Shown here in pieces: positions 43,480 through 56,458 of a DNA stretch of 64,000 bases (the stretch's first letter is position 1; every line of letters starts with the position of its first letter). The translations under genes and the position numbers were made by a program. Under the pieces are notes generated by a model, which ran no database searches, was not told where the DNA came from, and saw only the letters and a program-made list of their open reading frames with translations. Source of the DNA: Adiantum capillus-veneris (taxonomy: Eukaryota > Streptophyta > Polypodiopsida > Polypodiales > Pteridaceae); contig CM043954.1 in NCBI GenBank assembly GCA_014529385.2, positions 95,251,247-95,315,246 of the forward strand, in the 5' to 3' direction.

Positions 43480-45579
43480 TAATTATTTCTGCATCAACTT
43501 CCTTGAAATTGAATTGTCTTCTATATCCATGTCAGAATTTATGACCTCTTGCTTTAAGTCTTTCAAGCTATTGGTGACCATTTGATGTAGCTGATCTTTT
43601 TTGACAGCTTGATTTTCTATCAGAACATCATTAATGCCCTTGACCTCTAGTATCCGTTTCATAAGCTTGTCTCTTGTGTCCTTTGATAGGATTTGCTTTC
43701 TTTCTGGGGAACCATTCAAAGACTTTTGCTCTTGTACTTCATCTGTGGCTTCAATTACACTGGCTTGACCATGCTGCTTTATTTTTTCTAAGTGTAGCTT
43801 GACGGGGCAATTGGGTATTAAATGTTCAATTCCACATTTCTAGCATTGCCCATTCATCTCTAGTTGTACAGTATCTGGAAGAGGTAGCTCTCCATAATAC
43901 TGATGATATTCCTTGCCCATCGCATCTTTGAGTAGGTTTGTCATTTGGATGACATATATGTACTTGAAGAGACTAACTGATACTGGTTTTGCCTTGGGGT
44001 CTTTATCTTTTTCCACTATTGCATCTTCAAGAAGCCTGTAATAGATTCCATTATTACCCTAATATATGGTCGTTTCAGCCTCTGATCCTGTGACCAGCTT
44101 CAACTCTGGGTTTGCAACAAGCATGTGTTCTTTCACCTGTGGCTTCTGCATAGTCCTAGGACTATGTTGTCTGCTTGATCCTCCATGTGGCTTCTGTTGT
44201 TCGTTGAAACTTAAGAGAGTATTAAAACTCTTTATTGATGCTTGCAGTTGATAGGGTTGCCCTGATGGCAATAATTTAAGTGGAGAATGGCCTCCCCCCA
44301 TCCGAGAGTGTTTCTTATTTGTAAAAGGCATCTTACTTATGCCAGATGTGAGCATTTCTTGACCTTTGTCAACTAGCTCTACTGATTGAGCTAGCTCTTT
44401 GTGAAGTTGTGCTAACAATATAGCTGGTACTTCCCTTGATTGTGAAATTAGTTGTGTTGGTGCAATGTGTGGTGCATGTGCAGTGTTTTGTAAATGTGGT
44501 TTTGTGTTGTTGCACTCACATGTGTAATGAGAGGATTTGATCAGTGTAAGTGTACATGCACAGTCTGATCATCTGTCAATGAATGGCTAGGGTTAGTATT
44601 GTGCACCGTACTCTGTCATCCAATGACTAGTGTTGTACATAAGGGATAGGGTGGTAAGTTTTTACCTGATTTGGTATCAATTTTTCATGTGTTTGGTGCT
44701 CAATTTGGGCTTCTGGTAATGGAGGTGACAAGATGAAAGCTACAGCTTGTACTGAGAATTTTTTTGCAATAAGATATGGATAATAGCATCTTCCATCTAT
44801 ATCATAGCTTCATTCTTTAATGCGCTTGGACCATAGTATTCTTGGAACTATCTTGCCAACAGTCATTACTCTAGTCATTTGAATCCATCTTTGTCCATGA
44901 GAATCCAAGTAGATTGGATCATTTTTTGGCAGATGGCTCGTGGTAGGCCCTGTCATTTGAGTGGATCCGTGGTCTAAGACACCACTAGATCTCTATTTGA
45001 AGCTAACGATAAGCTCATTACCAAGCAGTAAATATTACCACTTGTCGATATGTATCTTTGACCTAGCTTTGAACCATCTTCATGAGCTATGAAGTACTGA
45101 TCTATTCCTTCCGTTGCTTCTTTAGCTGATTCGGATTTGTACCATCTACCTTCCACATCTCTATAGAGCCCGCCAAAGTTTTTATCCATCAGATTGGTTT
45201 TTATCAAGTGCATGATGCCTCAAAAACTATTAACTTCTGGAAGATCTTCCTTGGATATGTCTAGTTCAAAACTTGGATTTAGCTTCATGTAAACGGATCC
45301 TATACAATCTTCGATTAGATTTTTTTGTGGATTGGCCATGCTTGCAGCTTCTTTTAATTCTGCAACATGTATTGTTGGACTTTTTAGAGCATCTTGCTTG
45401 GACTTTAGATAGCAATTTTTTGCATCATCCAAATAGCATGGAAAATCTTTGAAATGACCAATCAACTCTAGCATGCCGCCAAGTGATTTGATTGTCATTA
45501 ATGAGCGTGATGCACCATCATAGTTGCTTTGACTAGCCATTGTCGCCATTGACTGTGTCTGCATCCTCTGCTGGTCCAT
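43480..45579 (-). pseudogene. Unassigned ORF chain upstream of G2 gag, with its own CCHC motif
   Basis: Minus-strand frames in series: 45579-45220 (starts MDQQRMQTQSMATMASQ), 45213-44974 (FGGLYRDVEGRWYKSES), a second frame over about 44960-44640 (DSHGQRWIQMTRVMTVGKIV), 44418-44059, then a frame through 43807-43845 that encodes a CX2CX3HX4C motif with a stop after its first Cys, and 43719-43483 (Lys/Glu-rich). They share strand and order as one decayed protein of some 600-700 residues. I do not recognise it. Ogre/Tat-type gypsy elements carry an extra ORF before gag, and this could be such an ORF; a separate nested element is the alternative. Confidence 0.45.
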
Positions 45580-46579
45580 TCTTCTTGTTGGCCTGTCACT
45601 AGCCTTCTAAGCCCTTGATTCTTTTTATTTTTTGTCTCTCCCATGGGTGACCTTGTCTTATCAATTTCAAGATTCACTGCTAAAATTTAGTTGTGATCCC
45701 TGCTCTGATGGTCACTTGCAATGGCCTGATTGTTTGTGGTTGTAGCACTAGTTGGTAATATCTCACCAGTGTACTGCAATGACTCGTGGTCTATGTAATC
45801 CCTTGGTTTTAAGCAATTGTGTAATCAATTGTGAAATTAATATGCAAAACTCTCGATTGGTGGTCGCAATGTAAACTGTGCACTAATTTACTATTCTAGG
45901 GTCAAACTGCCTGTTGATTGCACAGTTATGGTGTTTTGTTTAATTTAAAACCGCCACGCGGGTGACCATAGGTCATCCCAATTTTAAGATGTGTATCTCT
46001 TCAAAATTTAGATGTCTTTCAAAGTCTAGTTGGTACTTGGCACTCACTCAAAGTTAGTTATTGTCTATCACAATTGGTGCAATCTAGCTAGGAATTGTGC
46101 CTGATGCACTAATTTACACAATTCTATATCCTGGGTAAATTGCCCGTCAACTTGTTCCTAGTCGTTGCTAGTTGTACTCCTGGGACAGTCCACTTTTGAA
46201 TTCTGGCTTTTGGACTCACTTAATACTTAATGCTGTGTGTGTGTGTGTGTGTGTGTTTTTTTTTTTTTGGTTGGACACTCCTTTCTGATCTTTTATATTC
46301 CCTATTAGGATGAGTCGTAAGATTGAAGAGAGAGAGTATGAGGGTTGGCAAAGAGAGAGGTGGAGAGCTGGGAGTTAGCAAGGGATTTCGAGCCTCGAGG
46401 GTAGTGGGAAATAGGAAGAGAGGTGAGAGAGGCTGGAAATTGTTGCTTTGTAGAGAGAGATAGGGAGAGCTGAGGAGGGGAAGCGTATAATGATGAGACA
46501 GAGAAGGGTGGTAGAGGCACTGTTGTAGGTTTGTATGAAGAGTCGGGGGCATGCGCGTATGATGAGGGAGGGGTGGAGC

Positions 46580-46766
<187 letters not shown>

Positions 46767-48087
46767 GGTAGAGGGCATTGTTGCATGCCCATATGAAGAG
46801 TAGGGGCATCCGTGTATGAAGTGTAGGCTTGTGGCGTGGAAGTGTAGAGAGTGTGAAGGAGGGCACAATTTTGCAAGCCTGTATGAAGAGTTTGGCGTGT
46901 AGTGCGTAGGGAGCCGAGGGCCCCCCGGGGGTTGTGTGGTAGGCAGAGGTGCACGCAGTTGAGGTTGGCAGCACGTGTTATTGGAGCCAGGCATGGGTAG
47001 GGTCGACGCGAAGGGCGGTGAGCTCGAAGGGCCAAAAAACGTGGCAAGCGACAACACTAACAATAAATAAATAAATAAATAACTAATCTAAAACCTAATT
47101 AAAAATCAAGAAAAAGAAATAAAATTAAATTAGAAACAAAACCAAATCAACCTAATTAAGACTAACAAAAATATAGAATAGCATATAAAAACACACAAAA
47201 CGCACAAAAATACTCAAAAAAGTACAAAAATAAAAAAATTAAAATAAGATTAAAAGTCAATAATACTAAAAAACATTAAAAAGGCAAAAAAATAAAATAA
47301 AAAATACTAGAAAACTAAATTGTTTTACCCCATTACAGAACGAACTCCAAAAATTTGCCAAAATTCATCAAAAATCACAAATGCGCTCTCGATTTTGTAC
47401 GAAACCTCCTAACACTTCTTGAATTTCCCAAAATTAGTCAATTTATAAATTTTATCAGCAAAAATTAGCAGTGTCAAGTAAAATTTAGTTATTAATTGCT
47501 AAAAATTACTAGAAATAGCCAGAAATTGTCCAACAAATCTCAAAAAAATTCTTGATCATTCTACCATCCTTTACACACACGATCATGCAATTAAAATGCA
47601 AAAATTAATCAATCAATGACCACAATTTCATTAAAAATCATTCTTCAAGCACCAAATTACGTCCTTTTGCACACAAACCAATTTGAAATCGTGCTTAAAA
47701 TTAGTGCAAAAATTACCAACTCCTGGATGTTGAATAAGCACTATCAAAACAAAATTTCTCATCAAATAAACATTGAGTCGAGCATACAAATCTCATGATT
47801 AATCAACACCAAGCAGGCTTTAAGCATCAAATCATGCGCATATGCATATTGAACCCAATTTGACCAAATTTCGACAGCATTTCGACGTAACAACGGAATT
47901 AAAAACCATAACCATAAACCAATCCACAATCATAATAAGCACTGGATTCTTCACATAAGCAAATTCAAGAACAAAACAGCCCCAAATTGCACCAATTTAG
48001 GCACTTCCGCCTACACACAAGCGAGCATAGTCAGCACATAATGTGTGCACATAATTTATGAATTAAACCTGCACATAAAATCAAAAA

Positions 48088-48324
48088 ATTAGCATCAAAT
48101 TAAGCACCAAAATTAGCCACCAAATCATTGATTAAGCACTTGATTAGTACTCAACAGACAAGTGTAAGTGTGTGTGTGTGTGTGTGTGTGTGTGTACCAC
48201 TTCCGGTAGATTCACCTACACACAACCAACACAAAAAACAATGTATAGCAATGATTAGCATCAAATTAAGCACCAAAATTAGCCACCAAATCATTGATTA
48301 AGCACTTGATTAGTACTCAATAGA

Positions 48325-48355
<31 letters not shown>

Positions 48356-48421
48356 ACCACTTCTCGTAGATTCACCTACACACAACCAACACAAAAAACA
48401 ATGTATAGCAATGATTAGCAT
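48088..48421. repeat. 167-bp tandem duplication, each copy with (TG)n
   Basis: Copies at 48088-48254 and 48255-48421, both beginning ATTAGCATCAAATTAAGCACC and ending CAATGTATAGCAATG, with only a few differences and different (TG)n lengths. Confidence 0.92.
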
Positions 48422-48928
48422 GAAAATAAACACACAATTGCAATGGACATGCATCAAACAAGTGATTCAAATAAGCACTTTGAAAAATGCCCAAATATTA
48501 GTGAGTAATTAGTAGATGAAATTAGTGAAAATTAGTGATTAATGAGTGATTTCGGCTACGATTTGCGCACAAATGGAGTAGGATATGAGCGTGTGAATCA
48601 CATAGGCATGTTGTCCATACTCCTAACTCACGTTTTACTTGTATGTAGCACAAAAAATACTTATCAATCAACGGGAAATTAGCATCAAAGCTAGGCAAAA
48701 TTAGTGAATTAGTAGGTCAAAATTAGTGATGAAAATCATGAATCTAATGATGTATGTGGGGTATGTTGTGAAGTACAAAGCATAACCAATGCTAATCCAA
48801 GCACCAATCACACTAATTACCACTCAATATATCAACACACATAACCAAAAACCAATGAAAATTAGTGAAAAATTAGCAAAATTAGTTTCTTCTAATCACT
48901 CCAATGGCACCTCTAGCTTAGGCAATCA

Positions 48929-48947
48929 ATCCCCGGCAACGGCGTCA
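48929..48947 (-). promoter_or_regulatory. tRNA-Asp-type primer-binding site
   Basis: The minus strand reads TGACGCCGTTGCCGGGGAT next to an LTR end. Plant tRNA-Asp (GTC) ends ATCCCCGGCAACGGCGCCA, giving the known site TGGCGCCGTTGCCGGGGAT, one mismatch. This site is typical of some Ty3/gypsy groups. Confidence 0.8.
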
Positions 48948-48948
48948 A

Positions 48949-49947
48949 TGTTGGGGCATCAGCCTAGCATAGTGGAGACACCAACATAATGTCAATCCGA
49001 GGTATGATCCGGGTAGGGCATGGAAACACACAAAGAGCTTGTGCGTGCCACATAGAGGATTAGAAGGTGAAACCTACACATAAAGTGAGCTATGGAGAAG
49101 GAATGACGATGCTACGAGGAGTAAGCACACTACTACTCTAACATTCGGCCTAATCTGTCACACACAAGCCTAATCATGCTCATTGGCCACTAATAAATCA
49201 CTAATCCTACTCTTAATCAAGCACACAAGGAACATAGATTAGCATAGAGTTACCACACACACTCTACACAAACCTACAGACACATAGAAGCATACTTAAC
49301 AAGAGAGAAACATGATTAAAGCGAGCACTTAATCTTAAAATCAGCCACTAATCTTCCATTAATTGAGCAAAAGATTACAACACTGAATGAGTAATTGAGA
49401 AAATAGAGGTTAGAGTTTAGCTTTTGCACAAAGCCGAATAGTCCATGTGCACGAGTAGAGAGCTTGAGAACTCCATAGCCATCACCTTCTTCACAAAGCT
49501 GATCTCAAATGCATAAGAGTCCCCTTCACATTGTGCATTATGACTTACATACTCGCTAGGCGTTTTAGAGGTGGTCGGGCGTCCAAATGGCCAAACTCAC
49601 TTAACCTAATATCTGCTGTGCCTAGGCTCTAAATATAGCACCATGTTTACAACTTGGAGCTCGCGATGTGCCCAAAACATAATTACAACCCGCACTTGCG
49701 GTCATTTGACGAGAAATCATAAGAACTTAAGTGACCATTGCTGGTGATCGTAACTTCATAAATAATCATTAATTCCATCTCTTCTCTGCATCTCTTGCTA
49801 TTGTTCGCTTCATCATCATCTTTACTTCACACCTACATCATCTGGCATCATTAGCATTTACTAAAAATAGTAACTAGCTTATTTAAGTGATATTTTGGAC
49901 ACTTTTAACCTCATAGGTTAACACTTAGTAACCACTTAATCCTAACA
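48949..49947 (-). repeat. 5' LTR of the minus-strand gypsy element
   Basis: About 1.0 kb. On the minus strand it starts TGTTAGGATTAAGTGG and ends GATGCCCCAACA, directly followed by the primer site. A TATATTTA box on the minus strand at 49628-49637 supports the orientation. No second copy is present, in keeping with truncation of the element near 40391. Confidence 0.75.
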
Positions 49948-50573
49948 AAAAGATCTGAAATACTTTTTCCATTCCTTGCAAATGGTGACTTATGCAAACA
50001 CTCTTCTGTGGACACATCAATCCCATTGGGGGTGCTTAAATCAATGAATTTTGTAGTGCTTGATTAAGGGGCAAATGGAATTTTTTTAATACTAATGGGA
50101 GTGTCAACAAAAAACCGTTGAGGAGTTGATGGCTTTGTAACACCTACTGTATAGACACGACAAACACTCCTTCAAAATGTAGCCTTTTTTTCCAAAATGA
50201 TTGATTGTTTATTCTAGAGGTACATGTATCTCCTCAATACAATATCAACCATAAGGAGATACATTTTGATGAAGAAATTCAATGTTATCAAACAAAAAAT
50301 TTTGATTGAAAACGGAAAAATTGAGAGTACAAGCCATAAGAAAAGTAGTAAATAAAGTGAAGTAACTCCTTATATAAAAATTAATGCACCATAACCTCCT
50401 CTTACACATGAAGGATATTAAGCTCATATAATAAACAAGATTAAGTAGCCTTTAGGATCAATAATAATTGTTAAATTTTAATTTTTCAATGAAAAATATT
50501 ATTTATTTTTAAAAAATCACGTTTTCTCTCTAATCCACTCGTCTCTCCCTTGTTTTCTCTCTCTAACATGCCA

Positions 50574-50620
<47 letters not shown>

Positions 50621-50667
50621 CCCAAGTGGAGTAGCCCTTCTCCCCCATTATGTTTTACATATAAGAC

Positions 50668-50759
<92 letters not shown>

Positions 50760-52080
50760 CTTGCAACAATCACCACTCTTGCTCACGAGCATCACACCAA
50801 CCATGCAGTTCTTACATTCAAGACCAAAGCAGATCGAGTCAAGCTCCTTAAGAAATTGAAGCCTCCAAGGCCTCCAAAAACCCCCCATTTTAACTTAGAA
50901 AAAACCTTTTTTTGCTTTCCTTCTCCAGGTCCCCATATTTTGCTCGATGGTCGGAAGCTCGAGCCGCTAAGCCGTGTTGAATCTTCGCCATGTTGGTCGT
51001 GGAACATAAAAATCACGCTGCCTTCAGACCCTTTTGGGCTCGCTATCCGAGGCCGCAAAAAAGGAAGAAAAAATCTGTCAATCTCTTCATTTTTAACACT
51101 AGCTTCCAACTTCGTCATGCTGTACCTAGCTGACCAAGAACCTGATTGATGAGCTGTCAATTTGTGCTAGCTCCACATGATGCATACTATTATCGAGAAC
51201 CTTGGCAAGGCCAAAAAGATTCCAGATGGTGCATTCTCCGATGCGGGAAAGTAAGCTCAGACCCGGCGCCCGAAAAAATTTCAATCGACCATAACTTGCT
51301 AACCAGAGCTCCGATTCGCAATCCGAGAAGACTGCCATGCTCCACAACTCGAGCACTATACATGTACCCACCGACACTGGCCTGGGCCACCTTTCCCCAG
51401 CTGCCTTGTCCGTCAGGGATCTGCTACACACTCTAACTTTGAACTTCAGTATCTTGCACATCGAGGCTCCGCTTGATGAGCCGTCTGGACCGGCTTCTAG
51501 AGCACATTAACCACTACATTCCAGAGCACTGCTTTGGCATTTTGGATGCCAACTCGGAGCTTTTTTAGCCTAAAAAGTTGCATGGATCATACGCTTCCGC
51601 TATCCTTTGGCTATCCAGGATCTTGGCACCTGTCCTAGCCTTCTGCTCTGCACTTGCCTGCTGCTTTTGCCTGGCATAGACCATTTCCTAGTTTAGATCA
51701 ACTTTGGCTGCACCAACGGTAGTATTTTCAATAGAACAACAGTAGGAATAAAACACATAGATAAATAAAAGCATGATTGTATAGAAATCCTCGAGGTGAG
51801 GTAGCCAGATATGGTTCAAAAAATGGTTTTATTTTTTGCAAAATAGTCAGAAAACAGAGGAAACTCTGGCAAAATTTTCAAAAAATCTAGGAAACCTTTG
51901 GTTTTTCTTACGTACGTAGAAATTCATTCTTAAAGCTGGTACTTACCATAAAAAACAAAAAACAAAAAGCAATGCTCCTTCTATGTATGTTGCCCCAGCT
52001 AGGGAAGATGATAGGATCTTCAGCTACCTCCCCCCCCCCCCCCCCCCCTTTTTTTTCATGAAATTGATTGTACTTATTAT
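49948..52080. other. Non-coding stretch with (TC)n tracts
   Basis: (TC)n at 50581-50617 and 50669-50755, poly-C at 52030-52048. Frames at 50550-51149 begin in the microsatellite and then show no domain. Nothing assigned. Confidence 0.5.
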
Positions 52081-52365
52081 ATGAAGGACAATACATGTAC
52101 TTTGCTCCCAGAGCATAAGCTTTCCTTAGAGGTGGTTAATCGGAGCATGCATAAGTTTAAGTACTTACCCAGTGGAAAACTTCAATCGTCAGCCATAAGG
52201 GATTTCCCAGAAGGATGGGGGACAGGGTTTCTCAACAAACCTAAAGTCCCCAAAAAAACAGACCATACCATTGCAGGGAAAAAAACCATTATAAAAAGGA
52301 TTACGCCAAAGCAGAAAGCAAAAGACCTGCCTCCTAACATTTACAAGGAGAGTGAGGGGGTCTAA
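52081..52365 (+). other. Unassigned 94-codon frame
   Basis: Starts MKDNTCTLLPEHKLSLEVVN and runs through GKLQSSAIRDFPEGWGTGF to a Lys-rich end. Codon use looks less repetitive than its surroundings, but there is no recognised domain, no upstream promoter and no splice support. It may be an exon or a chance frame. Confidence 0.15.
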
Positions 52366-52638
52366 GGCTATGGGACAACAATAACAAGCAGAATGGGTTG
52401 TTTGGATACCTGTCTTCCCAACAAGGTTATCCAAGTTCTAAGTGGATGCTTTTTTGGGATGGTGGCATGTATAAACCTATTCTTTCATAGGTTTTGGAGC
52501 TCGTTCAGTCTCTTGCCAGAAACTGATGTACCAAAATAATTCTACTTTATATATAAAAAATGTCTTTTGTCTCTTGTCATTCAATTATATAGTTTGTCAT
52601 GTTTCAGTATATGGTTCTTAAATGAAGGGATTTTAAAT

Positions 52639-52683
<45 letters not shown>

Positions 52684-53614
52684 CACTTGTCTCTGCCTTG
52701 CTGTCTCTATCTCTAACATCCTCTCTCTATCACCCCTCTCTCGCTCTCTATAATCTTCCTCTCCCCCCTCTTTCTAATCCACTCGTCTCTCTCTCTCTCT
52801 CTCTCTCTCTAACACCCATGTCCCTCTCTCTCTCTCACTCCCTCTCTCTCTCTCTCTAACACCCCTCCCTCTCTGGTTAACCCCCTCTCCCTCTATCTCT
52901 CTATCATCTATTCTCTCTCTTGCTCTCTTTCTCTAACCCCCCTCTCAAGCCCCTTCTCTCTCCCTCACTCTCCCTTTCCACTCCTGCGCCCATCCCTCCC
53001 CCAAGGCACGTAGAGGGCGTGAATCACCCCTCACGACAAGGGAGGTTCATGCCCCATTTGAGCACCTTGAGGTGGGGGAACCCCCACCTCAAGGTGCCCA
53101 CGAGGGTGTGAACCACCGCGAGTGGGTAGCATAGGCGTCTCTGTGGAAGCTTATGTGGCATGCCCAATGGCATTCCACAAGGACTCCCATTGAGCAATGC
53201 ACACCCTTGTGGCACACCATGTGGGCACGTTCTTGGCCATATGTTATTCCACATAGATGATACTTCCCACATGGCATACGATATGGGCAGTAACCTCCCA
53301 TGTGGCATACCATGGGAAGGGCATTGCCCTATGGGAGTTCAATTTCCATTGGGCATCAATCCCATCCCCCTTACAAATGGTCCATTTGGATCGTATAAGA
53401 GGGGGGGCCACCCCTCCCTATGAAAGGGGTTCAAAAGACCCCCTACCTCTTTTATCTCCCTCACACTCCCACTCTCATGTCCTCTCTCTCCCAGTCCCTC
53501 TCGCTCCCTCTCCCCAGCCTCTTGCGCCTCCCCCTCTCCAATGTCCTCCCTCTCACTGTCCTCCCCCGCACTCTCTCTTGTGTCCCCCATCTCCAACACC
53601 CTCCTTATTTCACT

Positions 53615-53713
<99 letters not shown>

Positions 53714-53742
53714 GCCCCTTCTCTCCAATGCCCTCCCCCCCC

Positions 53743-53774
<32 letters not shown>

Positions 53775-53777
53775 GTG
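52366..53777. repeat. TC-rich microsatellite region
   Basis: (TC)n at 52642-52678, broken TC runs to 52990, (CT)n at 53621-53711 and poly-C with (CT)n at 53735-53774. Between them lies the hairpin at 53062-53097 and a segment of repeated CCATGTGG/ATGGCATA words (53150-53350). Leu-Ser and Arg-Glu frames here are artefacts. Confidence 0.85.
53062..53097. repeat. Perfect 17-bp inverted repeat with 2-base loop
   Basis: GCACCTTGAGGTGGGGG, AA, then its exact reverse complement CCCCCACCTCAAGGTGC. It could form a strong hairpin. Confidence 0.95.
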
Positions 53778-54300
53778 TAGCACAAAAACCACCTCTAAAG
53801 GCTAATCTAGTGCACCCCTTAGAGCCTAGACCAAGATGCTCATATCATAACAAGATTTTGGATGAACGTACCCTTTACTTCAACCTCACCCCCCAATTTT
53901 TTTTATAAAAAACATCAAGACTCCACTACCCCCACTCCACCCCTCCCTAACCGTGCACTCTTTGGGCTTCTCTCTCTTTTTGAGGTTTCCCCCTTCTTTC
54001 TCTCTAGCCTATAAATATGGAGGCTTGGTTGTCCTTTTTAAGGTGACATTTTTATTTCACAAACAAGTTGTCAAAAAAGAGAAATCTCACCACACACTCT
54101 CGCCACTCTGCTCACATGGAATCTTCCTCTCAGGTTTGTAGCTTACCGTTGCTTTTGATTGTTCTTTTTTAGCTTGACATCTATGACATGTAGGATAATC
54201 CCATGACACCTGCCTTCCACCATTTTCTACTAACATTTTCATGTTTGTTTTGATGGTGATGGTGGTGACAGGTAACATGGTCTTCCTTTGGCTAAAACAT
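53778..54300 (+). repeat. Left ~520-bp direct repeat flanking the RT
   Basis: Starts TAGCACAAAAACCACCTC, ends TTGGCTAAAA. The same sequence recurs at 56459-56978 with about 5-7% differences. It contains a TATAAATA box at 54009-54016, and in both copies ATGGAATCTTCCTCTCAG about 100 bases downstream of it. It does not begin TG or end CA, so it is not a classical LTR. Confidence 0.92.
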
Positions 54301-55445
54301 TGCAATCTAGCTCAAGCTCCCAAAGTTTAATATTTTCTCTCTCCATTTTTTTAAACAAGCATTTTCATAATAATGGCTTCCAATAAGATTTTTTTAGAGC
54401 ATTCCTGACCTCAGTGTTTTAATTATTAAAGTGGTGTCTTGATCTTGTATCTTCCTAGTAACCTACTCTCTCTCTAGTGGTCAGAGTAGTCCTTCACTAG
54501 CCCACTAGCTAGTATTTTTTCCCCATTAAAAAAAAAAAAGACTACCTCTTATCTGTAAGGACCTCTTTTATCTTCTCAGATATACCTTAAATGCCCTATA
54601 CACTCCATTTGGTGTCATAGAGTCCACTTTCACCTACACCTACCCTTTACTCATCCTTTGGCCGGTCCTTTCTTGCCCTTCTTACAAAGAACCTCACCTT
54701 CTTTTTGGCACACCCTCTTGGTTGAGAACCCTTTTTTTCCTTTGAAAGCTGGGTACCCTTTTGGCACATGCACACCCTTTTGAAAAATAATGTCACTCGG
54801 TTGGCATTTTGGATTTTGGACGCACCCAACCAATTTGAAAATGAAAGCTATTACCTATCACTTCTCTGGGCAGTGGGGCACCGCACCTAATCAATGAAGG
54901 GTTACTTGGGGACGTACTTTAGAGCTGTGAGTAGGCAAGCCTATAGGCAGAAAGTCTCTCTCCCTCCTAAGGCATAGAAAGCTAGGGATTAGTACTGTAC
55001 AATGGAGGCATCTTCCTTCCTCCCTGCAACTCTCTCTAGTCATCACCATTTTTTGCTGCACACGCGTTTCATACACACCCTTCCTTTTTTCCTAAGTAAG
55101 ACATGCCCTCAATGTTCTAACACCCTTCAACTTTTCCTGTTGCACGCACGCGAAAAGAACTACTCAAGGGCTCATCAAAGCGGCCATGCCACTAGGGTCC
55201 GACCTCATCTTCTATGCACCCTGGAATCTCTCACCTCCCCTCCTCCTTTTTTATTTGACCGCACACAGCAAGGAAGGTCTAGCTTTTTTGGTTCTAACAG
55301 GCCTAGTTCTAATAACGTGAAGGTTAATCGACATCTGAACAGGTAAGTCGTCTCTCCTCAGAGGTGGCCGACGTCGACATCTCCAAAGCTATTTCGATTC
55401 TTCACTACATGTATTTTATGACCTTCCATGTAGAACAACCTTCTC
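54301..55445 (+). other. Sequence between left direct repeat and RT
   Basis: Several short frames. The longest (55002-55346, 114 codons) has no recognised domain. It may hold the decayed N-terminal part of the RT-bearing element. No GIY-YIG motif was found by eye. Confidence 0.35.
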
Positions 55446-56309
55446 TTGGACAAAACAAGGAGACACACGGCTTCGGCTTGTTCGCCCGGCGCTGGGTTAA
55501 CCAAACTGCACATCTGCTTCCTTGCGGCAAGGAGATCCATGGCTATGGCGTGCTTCTATTTCTCTCCCTCCCTTTATCTGCAAAATCAACACGTTTATGC
55601 TTGCAAGCAGGGTTCCCCCTTATTATGCCTAGCACCTTTAACACAGTCAAGAATCCTTTTCTATAGATACAAATCAAGCCTTTCATTTAACCTCAAGGAA
55701 GTATTCCAACTAAATGGTTGTCTCATTAATAACATGTTTTTACAATGCCAAGGGAAGCTTTATAGGCAAACCAATGGCATTCCAATGGGACTTGCATGCT
55801 CCCCCCTATGGTGCAATCTCTATCTCCACTCCCTAGAGTTTGAGTTCCTCTCTGACACTCTCAACACACATAATGCTAAAGAGATTATCTCAACTTTAGG
55901 CCATCCCTTTAGATATACGACAATATATTACTCATAAACTCTACAAACCCATCATTCTTCATAGAGCAACACAAAATCTACCCCAATTGCTTACCCATTG
56001 AAACCACCACTCGTAACTCTACTAATTTCTAAACCTCCATCTCTCTACCCAATTTGGCTATCTCACAAAAAGCCTTACACCAAAAGAGGATAAACTCCCT
56101 TGCACACCCAAAAGATACCTCAAATGATCCAGCAATCGACCTTTTGAGTGGGCACATAAGGTCATTATCTCACAACTCAAACCAATACTCTTTTGTAACT
56201 CCAATGCTACGGAAGCTGCTAAAGACATTAAAGTGCTTGTGGACTCTTTTTGTAAAAATGGTTTTGAGAGAGATAAGCTTTGGAGACTTGTGAGAAGATT
56301 CCTTTGAGA
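55446..56309 (+). pseudogene. Penelope-like reverse transcriptase remnant
   Basis: The open frame to 55937 contains FNLKEVFQLNGCLINNMFLQ, then GKLYRQTNGIPMGLACSP and LWCNLYLHSLEFEFL. A frameshift follows, and the catalytic box reads R-Y, break, D-N-I-L-L-I-N at 55911-55945, where RYIDDIL is expected (second Asp changed to Asn). The same shifted frame carries KIYPNCLPIETTTRNSTNF, and a later frame near 56230 VDSFCKNGFERDKLWRLV. GIPMG.xxSP with NLYLxxxEFEF plus RYIDDIL is the pattern of Penelope-like RTs, not of copia, gypsy or LINE elements. Decayed and inactive. Confidence 0.6.
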
Positions 56310-56458
56310 GTCTTCAGCTTCACAATTCTCATGCCACCCCACTCTACTCTTGGACTTGCTAGACTTTGGAGGGCACTAGGACCCCTTGGGGGGCCTAGTG
56401 CCTCCTTTGGGACAAATCCTCATCCCTCCTAGTGTGGGCGGAGGAGGGTATCTCTCAC

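Noticed and set aside
53257-53908. Frames of 148-182 codons on both strands
   Set aside because: Produced by (CT)n and poly-C microsatellites; no domain.
55002-55346. Possible first exon ending at GTAAGT
   Set aside because: The donor-like site has no plausible acceptor downstream in a compatible frame, and the peptide has no recognised domain.
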